Assembly (NCBI GenBank): GCA_019745975.1 | Contig: JAIESQ010000073.1 | Span: forward strand, 1-64,000 | From: Pirellulales bacterium | Lineage (GTDB): Bacteria; Planctomycetota; Planctomycetia; Pirellulales; JAEUIK01 | Length of the DNA: 64,000 nt | Direction: 5' to 3' | In this document: in pieces, positions 1 through 6,738 of the stretch | Position numbering within the stretch: the first letter of the stretch is position 1 | How the letters are laid out: each line of letters begins with the position of its first letter | The notes under the pieces: generated by a model | What the model was told of the DNA's origin: nothing | Databases searched by the model: none | Seen by the model: only the letters and a program-made list of their open reading frames with translations | Program-made: the position numbers and the translations under genes

Positions 1-37
1 CTCGCAACCGCAGCTTGAGGGAAGAGCCGTTTTTCAT
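1..37 (-). CDS. Start of an unidentified gene cut by the left edge
   Basis: An ATG on the minus strand overlaps the stop of the upstream gene in an ATGA arrangement. The reading frame stays open to the window edge. The 12 visible residues (MKNGSSLKLRLR) are basic and would suit the n-region of a signal peptide, but this is only suggestive. The overlap implies translational coupling with the STN-domain gene. Too little is visible to name a function, and the frame could equally be incidental. Confidence 0.3.
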   Translation of the reverse strand, partial: MKNGSSLKLRLR

Positions 38-705
38 GGAATACCAGTTACCGACGATTTCTCAGAAAGTGCAGTCATGGAGATGACTTTGATCAAATCG
101 TCGATCGACTTGTCGGTCGCGATTCCCTCGACATCGTAGACGCGCACCTCGGGATGGCTCTCGGCGCCCTCTCGACTGGTGATCATGAGCACCTCGCCAT
201 CGACCAGGCAGGTCAGATCGAGCGGATCGAGCATGACCTGCAGCACGGTGTGCAGCGAGACGTTGGCGAGGCTGCAGGTCACGGGCGTGTCGGCGGTAAT
301 GCCCGCCTCCTCGAGCGCATCGTGCTGGAGCTTGATGGGAATCTGATGCAAGTCGCACAAGAATCCGACCACATCGGATAGCGGTGTCTCGACGAAGTCG
401 ACCGATGTCGACTTGGCTAGCTCGCGGCGGATGTTGAGCTCAGCTTGTTGCAACCGCGTGCTGAGTTGCGCGACCGGATCGTCGACGACGCCTTGCGTGC
501 CAACGTCAACTGTTACGGTTACGGGCACGGCCGCCGCGGCAGGTGCGGAGGGAATCGCAGGTGCGGCGGGAGGCGCTGCTTCGGCCGGAGCTGCCGGCGC
601 CGCGGGGCGCGCGGGGGTCTCTTGGAACGGTTCCTGCGCCCGAGCCCAGGCGATCCCGAACAGCAAGAGCGCCGACAACACAACGAAGCGAACGCGCGCG
701 ACCAT
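34..705 (-). CDS. Exported secretin/TonB short N-terminal (STN)-domain-like protein
   Basis: The protein has 223 residues. The start is the second in-frame ATG, which has a strong GGGGAGG ribosome site five bases upstream and opens directly onto a signal peptide (VRFVVLSALLLFGIAWARA). A Pro/Ala-rich linker follows. A C-terminal domain of about 110 residues then has the pattern of planctomycete STN-like proteins: a 'VDFVETPLSDVV' strand-helix, an 'ITADTPVTCSL' strand, 'HTVLQVMLDPLDLTC' and 'LMITS'. Such domains occur in secretins and TonB-dependent receptors, but the role of the stand-alone planctomycete versions is unknown. The end (SVTGIP) comes soon after the domain, so the protein may be short compared with relatives that carry a further C-terminal region. 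The domain call is by pattern only. Confidence 0.7.
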   Translation of the reverse strand: MVARVRFVVLSALLLFGIAWARAQEPFQETPARPAAPAAPAEAAPPAAPAIPSAPAAAAVPVTVTVDVGTQGVVDDPVAQLSTRLQQAELNIRRELAKSTSVDFVETPLSDVVGFLCDLHQIPIKLQHDALEEAGITADTPVTCSLANVSLHTVLQVMLDPLDLTCLVDGEVLMITSREGAESHPEVRVYDVEGIATDKSIDDLIKVISMTALSEKSSVTGIP

Positions 706-1291
706 GACGACCTCCCCTCTCGATGAAACCAGTTGCCGACGACGCATCGGCGGCGTGCAACAAGCGACGGCCCCAACCGCGCCGCGTCGACGATTCGCAC
801 GAAGAACTTGTGGCCCGTGGTTCCGAACACCGGCCCGTGCTCTCGTGAGACTACCGATGCGGCACGGCGAAAGTCAATTTCTTTCACGGCGGTTTTGGCT
901 GAATGCTGGGTGCAGTGCGAGCTCCGCGAACAGTACGGCAATCACCGGAAAGCCAACGCCGATCAATGCCGCCATGACCGCCTGCGTCCGCTCGCATCGC
1001 AGTTAGGGCGATGCGGGCGAGAGGGCAGCCGATGTGCCGCAAGTGCGGCGCAGGTGACAACTTGCGTAACTTCCAGCTCTGCTTGACTTTGGGCTATGCC
1101 ACGCATACTATGGCCTCCTCCCCCGAACCGTTGACCTACCTACCACGTCAGTTAGAGTTCACTGAGGGGCTTATGTGCGGAGCCAGTTTCGACGATTAGT
1201 CGAACTGAGCCGGCTCGCGATAACATCGTTGGTCATGGCGGGCCGCAGGTCTCTTGCGGCCTAAATTTTGCGCTCGCGAAAACTAGACTAG
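706..1291. other. Intergenic region without a supported gene
   Basis: No reading frame here has convincing protein-like composition plus a ribosome site. The region separates the minus-strand STN gene from the plus-strand DUF6941-like gene and must hold both upstream regions. Base composition shifts from GC-rich to more AT-rich towards 1100-1290. A hairpin with a T-rich tail near its right end is listed separately. Confidence 0.6.
1241..1269 (+). terminator. Terminator-like hairpin with T-rich tail
   Basis: A perfect 7-bp stem (GGCCGCA at 1241-1247, TGCGGCC at 1255-1261) with a 7-base loop is followed by TAAATTTT. The shape fits a weak intrinsic terminator on the plus strand, but no plus-strand gene was recognised upstream. 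It lies about 20 bases before the DUF6941-like gene and could instead be part of its leader. Confidence 0.3.
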
Positions 1292-1702
1292 ATGGAACTG
1301 CAATACGCACTCTTGGCACTGAATGCAGAACAGATGCCGGGCGGCAGGCTGCATATTTTTGGTGGGGACTTCGATGTTATTGGAGTGCCAACCCTGCCTG
1401 CAGTAGTGCCTCCGTTCTACATCGTTGCAAAGTTGAGGGTACAACCAGACGAAGTTGGTAAGGACCACAAGCTTGAAGTTGTTTTGAAAGCTCCAGGTGA
1501 GGAGCCAAGAACAGTTGGCAGTGTACCGCTTAACACCGTTCGGAATGAGTACGCCCCAGGTAAGTCGTCTGGGTCAACTGTAATCATTCAAGTCGGTATG
1601 GCATTCGAGAAGGCGGGGGACCATGTTTTTCGGTTGGTCGTAGATGGCGCTGAAATGGGAAGCGTTTCGCTGCTTTTGACAGTCGGTTCGGGAGAGAAAT
1701 GA
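1292..1702 (+). CDS. DUF6941-like protein
   Basis: The protein has 136 residues and no signal peptide or membrane segment. The opening 'MELQYALLALNAEQMPGGRLHIFGGDFDVI' region resembles what I recall of the DUF6941 family, small beta-rich proteins of unknown function. Several short strands follow (FYIVAKLRV, KLEVVLKAP, VFRLVVDGAEMGSVSLLLTV), consistent with an all-beta fold. The stop overlaps the next ATG by four bases, so the two genes are probably coupled. Its codons use visibly more A and T in third positions than flanking genes, which suggests horizontal acquisition. The family name is from memory of the N-terminal pattern. Confidence 0.6.
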   Translation: MELQYALLALNAEQMPGGRLHIFGGDFDVIGVPTLPAVVPPFYIVAKLRVQPDEVGKDHKLEVVLKAPGEEPRTVGSVPLNTVRNEYAPGKSSGSTVIIQVGMAFEKAGDHVFRLVVDGAEMGSVSLLLTVGSGEK

Positions 1703-1992
1703 TGCGACTCGATCAATATCGCGCGGCCACAACCGCCTCTGCATTCATGGCCGGCATCATTTTCGTTCAGGCACGTCAATTAAGTGAGTCCGCGGTTACG
1801 TTCGGTTTCGTGGGTGAATCCAATTCGGCGAGCCAGGATGATCGAGTTGCTAGGGGATTGCGCGCAATTGGGCAATCGCTCGAAGAAGATGTGCTTTCGC
1901 CCGAAGCAGTGGCGGACTTCAATCGGGCGATTGCCTCCGATCTAGCGCAGCCGACGCTTGAGCCTCAACTTTTGCCAGAATGGCAAGGTTGA
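1699..1992 (+). CDS. Small protein of unknown function
   Basis: A 97-residue protein whose ATG overlaps the stop of the preceding DUF6941-like gene (ATGA). A weakly hydrophobic N-terminal stretch (ATTASAFMAGIIFVQA) is followed by a polar, helix-prone region (DRVARGLRAIGQSLEEDVLSP). No family was recognised. The coupling to its neighbour and the close GNAT gene (20-base gap) suggest one transcription unit. It shares the lower GC of this patch. The frame is supported by the overlap and continuity rather than by homology. Confidence 0.5.
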   Translation: MMRLDQYRAATTASAFMAGIIFVQARQLSESAVTFGFVGESNSASQDDRVARGLRAIGQSLEEDVLSPEAVADFNRAIASDLAQPTLEPQLLPEWQG

Positions 1993-2012
1993 TCTTGGAC
2001 TGACGCAATCTC

Positions 2013-2561
2013 ATGCCGCCGTTGCTATTTGCGCAGACATTTGCCGAGCACTTGTTAGCGGAAGTAGCCCATCTCGATTTCGGCGACGACGTATTCGGCC
2101 GGACTGCGGGCAATTGGATTGCTGGCGGACCTCATGCAATGGAGAGCGCACTGCAATCTATGCGGGACAAAGGGACCACGACTTGGCTGTATCGGCTGGG
2201 GGACGCCAGCATCCTAGGGTTCGGTTCCTTGGGTCCGGCTAACTGGCGAATTGACAATCGCCGTCAGGAAATTGTCATCATTCCTCACCTCGGGATTCAG
2301 GTGCAATTTCAGGGCGGCCCTGCCGGTGTGCCCTCGCATGGCAAGTATTCCCGCTTGTTGCTGCGAGACTTAATTGCGAGAGCAAGGGCCTTTGACATCG
2401 AGAAACGTCCATTTCTTGGCCTATACGTTCATGAAAGCAACCACAAGGCTCGCGACCTTTACGAGAAGATGGGCTTCGTCCCAATCGGCCAACTGAACGA
2501 TGAAGGCTATCAGCGAATGCTGCTCAAGCTCGTGAACCCAGGCGGTGCATCGCTGGTCTGA
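2013..2561 (+). CDS. GNAT-family N-acetyltransferase
   Basis: This 182-residue protein has the order expected of a GNAT fold. A central beta strand (QEIVIIPHLGIQVQF) leads to a Gly-rich segment and helix (GKYSRLLLRDLIARA), the acetyl-CoA-binding region. 'LGLYVHESNHKARDLYEKMGF' follows, the classic N-x-x-A-x-x-x-Y-x-x-x-GF motif. It would transfer an acetyl group from acetyl-CoA to an unknown amine. It closes the low-GC three-gene patch and is probably co-transcribed with the two genes upstream. The substrate cannot be inferred, and a role as a toxin or resistance factor is open. Confidence 0.85.
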   Translation: MPPLLFAQTFAEHLLAEVAHLDFGDDVFGRTAGNWIAGGPHAMESALQSMRDKGTTTWLYRLGDASILGFGSLGPANWRIDNRRQEIVIIPHLGIQVQFQGGPAGVPSHGKYSRLLLRDLIARARAFDIEKRPFLGLYVHESNHKARDLYEKMGFVPIGQLNDEGYQRMLLKLVNPGGASLV

Positions 2562-2566
2562 TATTT

Positions 2567-2590
2567 GGGTTCGATTTCCCGTCTCTCCGC
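2567..2590 (+). other. tRNA-Ser 3'-end-like fragment, possible attachment-site remnant
   Basis: The bases GGGTTCGATTTCCCG followed by TCTCTCCG resemble a T-arm plus the 3' acceptor strand of a serine tRNA. The T-loop TTCGATT is present, but the stem has a mismatch and two G-U pairs, as if one T were inserted. The rest of a tRNA is absent upstream, where the GNAT gene ends. It could be a decayed integration site for the patch at 1.3-2.6 kb, or chance. Confidence 0.25.
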
Positions 2591-2900
2591 TAGCGAGACC
2601 GCTTAGCGATTCTCACGAGTAACTGCTGCTGGCCGACGCGGAAGCCGGGCACGTCCGGGAAGGTTCGGCCGACGCCCGCTGCGATGGATGCCTTAGCCGG
2701 CCACGTGTGGAGCTTGACAAGTTGTTTGATGCGTGCTCGCGTAGGTCGCACACAAGATTCAGCCACTACTTTACGGATTCGATGCGCCATGCGATCGGTG
2801 ATTTCGATACAAGGTCGCCCCGGCGTTTCCCACGAGACCAAAAGTCAAGAATACGAGGGGGACCGTCAGGGCCATTCGCTGTTTCAAGCTAGGCCGATTG

Positions 2901-2986
2901 GGGTGCCATGCTCCACGCTTGCCTGGGCATGCACGAAGTCGTCGCCGCATGCCCACTTCGGAGTACCTTCAGTGGGCATGGCACCC
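2901..2986. repeat. Nested inverted repeat, dispersed-element type
   Basis: The outer arms GGGTGCCATGC (2901-2911) and GCATGGCACCC (2976-2986) are perfect inverted repeats of 11 bp. Inside lies a second perfect pair, GGGCATGC (2925-2932) and GCATGCCC (2948-2955). The whole could fold as a hairpin on a hairpin in DNA or RNA. It lies in non-coding DNA and looks like a miniature mobile or REP-like element. No transposase is nearby. Confidence 0.7.
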
Positions 2987-3190
2987 GACTTTCTGTCTCA
3001 TCCAGATTGACGAAGTGCGCAGCTCTGGGGGGATCGTGCTCTTGCGGGAGCGTGCGGGCCGGCGTAATCGTGCCTGGCGGTGCATTCGGCCTGAACCCAC
3101 CGTCGACCTGGATTGGCGGTAAATTGAATGGTATAGGAAGGATGGTAAATTTAAGCCGTCCCGCCTGAACTCCCTACCCATCCGGCTTTT

Positions 3191-5194
3191 ATGCACTCCC
3201 AAAGCCCGCGCGTGGCGGCAATCGCCGCCCTATTGGTCTTTCTGCAGTACCTGCCCGCGGCAGCGGGCGAGCGGCTGGCCGAAGCCAGCGGCAGGCTGGT
3301 GGCGGCGGCGCCCAACGAAGCCGCGGCCTATCGTGCGCTCGACGTCGCGACGATCGCCAAAGCAGCCGATGAAGTCGATCGCCTGGCCGCCGAAGTTGCT
3401 CCCGACGAAGAGGCGCGCAACGGGGCCGACATCCTGGCAGCGCTTGAACAAATCCTTGACGCCAAGCGCCAAATCGACGACACGCTGACCGCGACACTCG
3501 CGCTGCGAGGCCAGTTCGTCGAGCTGGCTGCCTCGCCCGACGATCGCCAGGCCCTGAGCAACTACTTGAGCACGGTCTCGCAACTGATCGATCTTTCGGG
3601 ACGGCTGCGCCATCTGCTCTCCGACGCTTTGAATCGCGCCTGTGCGCAGCTCGCAGGAGATTCGACGGCGCTGGCTTCATTGGCCGAAACGCTGATCGAG
3701 CACCACTCGGCGATCGGGGCGTTTGTGTTTGCCTCGCGGATCTCGGCGGCGGCCACGGAGCGCGGGCGCGCCCCCAGTCCAGAGTTGATTTCGCTGACGC
3801 TGCGCCTTGTGGCCGAAAACGGTTCGGTCGAACTGTTGCCGCACGTGGCCCGGGCGATTCGCTCGCGCCGTTTTCCGCCGGCGCTCGTGTTGCAAGCGAT
3901 TGAGACGGTCGTGGCGGTGGGCATTCCGCAGGCGCCCCGCGCAGGGCAAGACGCCGCGCTCCCCAAGCCGGCGATCACGCCGCGCGAAATGTTGGCGGCG
4001 ATCACGGCCATCGACTCCAGCCAGCTCGACGATCAACAGCTCGCGCGCCGCACCGAGCTGACCGGGCTGTTGGCGCGGTGGAGCAAGTCGGGCCTGCCCG
4101 ACGACAGCTATCGATTGGGGACACTCGAAGTGCGCCCGGGCGACTGGCTATTGATGCGCAATCCATCGCCGTACAACCTGTTCACCGACCTGGCGCCGGG
4201 CTTGTTCACGCACGTTGGCGTGGCGGCCGTGGAAACGGGGCGCGACGGCGTGCGGCGGATGGTGCTGGTCGATCTGCCGGAACGCGGCTCGTCGATTCCG
4301 GCGACGAATCTCGACGTGTTTGTGCAGCGGACGTTGCACTACGTGTTGCTGCGGCATCCCGATCCGGCGGTCGCGGCGCGGATGGGGGGAGTGGCCGCGT
4401 CGATCATCGGCAACCCCAGCGAGTTCGACTTGAACTTTCGCACCCAGCGCGTGGCCGAGCTGCGCGGGCAGGCGTTAGCCGGCCGGAAGATCAAGACTTA
4501 TTGCGCTGGCTTGCTGCTGTTGTGCGCGCAAGAGACGAGCGCGCCGCGCGAAGAGTTCTTTCCCGTGACCGAATTTCAGGCGGGGGGCCGCACGGCGGAG
4601 AACCTGGCCACGCTGGGGATCACGGTCGGCGATCAGTTCGTGTCGCCGACGGGGGCGCTGTTCTCGACGCGGCTCGAGCTGGCCGGCCGTCGCGAAGCGA
4701 TGTACGAACCGATGCGCGAGATCGAAGAAGCGGTCTACGATCACTTCTCGCGGCAACTGGCGGCCGAAAAACTGAATCCGTCATCCACCTGGACGCAATC
4801 GTTGCGCGTCAAGCTGGCGCAGGCGTCGAAGGTCACGCCGCTGTTGGGGCAAGCGCTGGCCAGCGTGAATGACGTCAGTCCCGATCTTGACCTGGTGGCG
4901 GCCGCGCGGACCGCCGCCGTGGTCGAAACGCTCGATGAAGTGGCCCAGGGGGCGAGCCAGCAGTTCGCGGCTGCCCGCGACGCGATCCGCGGTGGCCCGC
5001 TGGAAGAGCGCGGGGGCGGGCTGTCGCGTCAGGAGATGGACGATATTCGCCTTTATCGGCGCCGGCACCGCGACCTGGCGGCGCGCTGGGATAGCGGCCA
5101 GCTCACGAGCCGCGCGCTACGCGAGGCGCTGGTGGCGCACTATGTGAAATCGGGCCGCGCCGCGATCGATCAGAAGTTCTTTTCCGCCGAGTAG
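3191..5194 (+). CDS. Exported YiiX/YebB-like (permuted NlpC/P60) hydrolase
   Basis: A 667-residue protein with an N-terminal signal peptide (AAIAALLVFLQYLPAAAG). Residues 30-300 are helical and unassigned. The central part carries the permuted papain-like pattern of the YiiX/YebB family: 'RPGDWLL' near 315, 'FTHVGVAAV' with candidate His341, and 'KTYCAGLLLLC' with candidate nucleophile Cys438. The C-terminal 150 residues are again helical. Members of this superfamily act on amide or thioester bonds in cell walls or lipids, but the substrate here is unknown. The protein is much longer than minimal YiiX proteins of about 200 residues because of both flanking regions. It sits alone between repeat-rich gaps. 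Confidence 0.75.
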   Translation: MHSQSPRVAAIAALLVFLQYLPAAAGERLAEASGRLVAAAPNEAAAYRALDVATIAKAADEVDRLAAEVAPDEEARNGADILAALEQILDAKRQIDDTLTATLALRGQFVELAASPDDRQALSNYLSTVSQLIDLSGRLRHLLSDALNRACAQLAGDSTALASLAETLIEHHSAIGAFVFASRISAAATERGRAPSPELISLTLRLVAENGSVELLPHVARAIRSRRFPPALVLQAIETVVAVGIPQAPRAGQDAALPKPAITPREMLAAITAIDSSQLDDQQLARRTELTGLLARWSKSGLPDDSYRLGTLEVRPGDWLLMRNPSPYNLFTDLAPGLFTHVGVAAVETGRDGVRRMVLVDLPERGSSIPATNLDVFVQRTLHYVLLRHPDPAVAARMGGVAASIIGNPSEFDLNFRTQRVAELRGQALAGRKIKTYCAGLLLLCAQETSAPREEFFPVTEFQAGGRTAENLATLGITVGDQFVSPTGALFSTRLELAGRREAMYEPMREIEEAVYDHFSRQLAAEKLNPSSTWTQSLRVKLAQASKVTPLLGQALASVNDVSPDLDLVAAARTAAVVETLDEVAQGASQQFAAARDAIRGGPLEERGGGLSRQEMDDIRLYRRRHRDLAARWDSGQLTSRALREALVAHYVKSGRAAIDQKFFSAE

Positions 5195-5222
5195 GCAGCG
5201 ACGATCGTCGCGAGAAACACGA

Positions 5223-5300
5223 GGGGGACAGGTACATGTTTTCGGCCGACGTGAGTTGGCAAGGAATATCCTTGGCGAGCCGAAAAATGTACCAGTCCCC
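5223..5300. repeat. Inverted repeat with GGGGACAGGTACAT-type arms
   Basis: The left arm GGGGACAGGTACATGTTTTCGG and the right arm CCGAAAAATGTACCAGTCCCC are near-perfect inverted copies (one indel, one mismatch). About 35 bases separate them. The element fills the gap between the YiiX-like gene and the oxidoreductase gene and could form a long hairpin. Its arm sequence resembles intergenic repeats I recall from planctomycete genomes, from memory and not searched. Confidence 0.7.
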
Positions 5301-5407
5301 GACTTCGGCGTTCTCCCACTGATGATTTCGCGTCGGCGCGCGGTTTGTGGTTAAATGCCGCCAGCGCCGTGCTTGGTCCGTCTCGTCACTTGGCAGGAGG
5401 TTGCCGG

Positions 5408-6721
5408 ATGAACGCCACGACCCGCAGAGTGTTCGTGAAATCGGTCGGAGTCTCGGCCGCGGCCCTGGCCCTGGCGGCTCGGCAAAGCAGGGCCGCCGAA
5501 GGAGAGCGGCTCGTCGTGGGGGTGATCGGCCCTGGCGGCATGGGGAGCAATCACCTGCGGCTGCTGGTTGAGCGCAACGACGTCACGGTGGCCTATGTCT
5601 GCGATGTCGATCGCGAGCGCCTGGCGGCGGCCGCCAAGACGGTTACCGACAAGACAGGACGCGCGCCGCAAGCGGTTGGCGACCTGCGGCAGGTGCTCGA
5701 CGACCGAACCGTCGATGCGGTGTTTATCGCCACGCCCGATCATTGGCACGCGCCGGCCGCGATCCTGGCGCTCGATGCCGGCAAGCACGTGTATGTCGAG
5801 AAGCCGTGCTGCCACAACATCCGCGAAGGGCGGCTGATGATCGAAGCGGTCCGCCGCTCGGGCAAGACGCTGCAGGTCGGCACGCAAAGTCGGAGCACCG
5901 CCACCGTGCAAGAGGGAATCGAGCGCGTGCGCGAGGGAGAGATCGGCGACGTGCTGGTCGCCAAAGCGTGGAACAGTCAGCAGCGGCGTTCGATCGGGCA
6001 CGGCCAGCCGAGCGAGCCGCCGGTGAACCTCGACTTCGACACCTGGACGGGCCCGGCGCCGCGCGTGCCGTATCGACCGAACCTGCTGCCGGGCATCTGG
6101 CGGTGGTGGTACGACTTCGGTTGCGGCGACATTGGCAACGACGGGGTGCATGACATCGACGTCGCCTGCTGGGGGCTCGGGGCGACGACGCATCCCTCGC
6201 GGGCGTCGTGCATTGGCGGCAAGTGCTTCTTCGACGATGATCAACAGTTCCCCGACACGCAGTATGCCGTGTTCGAGTACGCGCCGAGCGAGCCGGGGGG
6301 GCGGCCCAAGCAACTGGTGTTCGAGCAGCGCATCTGGTCGCCGTATGTGCAAGACGGCTACGAGAATGGCGCCGCGTTCTATGGCACCAAGGGGATGATG
6401 ATCATCGGTCACACCAAGGGCTGGAAGTTGTACGGCCCGAAGAATCAGCTCATCGCCGAACAGACGATCGAGATCGACTTGCCGAACCATCACCAGAACT
6501 TCTTCGACTGCGTGCGCGGCCGTGCGACGCAGCCGAACGCCGATTGCGTGGCGGGGCATCTGGCGGCCACGCTCGTGCACCTGGCGAACATCAGCGCTCG
6601 CGTGGGGCGCACGCTGGCGTTCGATCCGGCGACCGAGACGATTGCCGGCGACGACCAGGCGGCCGCCCTGGTGCGGCGCCAGTATCACGCCGGGCACTGG
6701 TCGGTGCCGAAGAACGTGTGA
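5408..6721 (+). CDS. Gfo/Idh/MocA family oxidoreductase, exported
   Basis: The chosen ATG has AGGAGG seven bases upstream, and a longer frame from 5345 lacks one. The 437-residue product begins with a signal-like stretch (TTRRVFVKSVGVSAAALALAA). The n-region holds two arginines followed by VF, resembling a twin-arginine signal, as is common in planctomycete members. The Rossmann motif GPGGMG is at 41-46, 'ATPDHWHAP' at 109-116 and EKP at 131-133, the NAD(P) and catalytic-lysine signature of the family. 'GCGDIGNDGVHDIDVACW' in the C-terminal half holds the conserved dehydrogenase histidine. It probably oxidises or reduces a sugar or polyol derivative. The substrate is unknown. Confidence 0.92.
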   Translation: MNATTRRVFVKSVGVSAAALALAARQSRAAEGERLVVGVIGPGGMGSNHLRLLVERNDVTVAYVCDVDRERLAAAAKTVTDKTGRAPQAVGDLRQVLDDRTVDAVFIATPDHWHAPAAILALDAGKHVYVEKPCCHNIREGRLMIEAVRRSGKTLQVGTQSRSTATVQEGIERVREGEIGDVLVAKAWNSQQRRSIGHGQPSEPPVNLDFDTWTGPAPRVPYRPNLLPGIWRWWYDFGCGDIGNDGVHDIDVACWGLGATTHPSRASCIGGKCFFDDDQQFPDTQYAVFEYAPSEPGGRPKQLVFEQRIWSPYVQDGYENGAAFYGTKGMMIIGHTKGWKLYGPKNQLIAEQTIEIDLPNHHQNFFDCVRGRATQPNADCVAGHLAATLVHLANISARVGRTLAFDPATETIAGDDQAAALVRRQYHAGHWSVPKNV

Positions 6722-6738
6722 AGCGCGCGAGCGCTACG

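Larger units (their letters stand above)
2562..3190. other. Intergenic region with tRNA-like fragment and inverted repeat
   Basis: No credible gene is seen. The region begins with a fragment resembling a tRNA 3' end and contains a nested inverted repeat at 2901-2986, both listed separately. The rest (about 2600-2890) has short open frames on both strands with no recognisable protein. It may be decayed accessory DNA bordering the three-gene patch. The right end must contain the upstream region of the YiiX-like gene. Confidence 0.5.

Noticed and set aside
2562-2600. Intact tRNA gene
   Set aside because: Only a 3'-end-like fragment is present; D-arm, anticodon arm and a matching 5' acceptor strand are missing.
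2590-2841. 83-codon minus-strand open frame in the gap after the GNAT gene
   Set aside because: No ribosome site, no recognisable domain, and it lies in a repeat-containing non-coding region.
5351-6697. Long open frame (448 codons) on the minus strand opposite the oxidoreductase
   Set aside because: It is antisense to a clear Gfo/Idh/MocA gene with motifs and ribosome site. The translation is Arg/His/Pro-rich as expected from GC-rich shadow frames.
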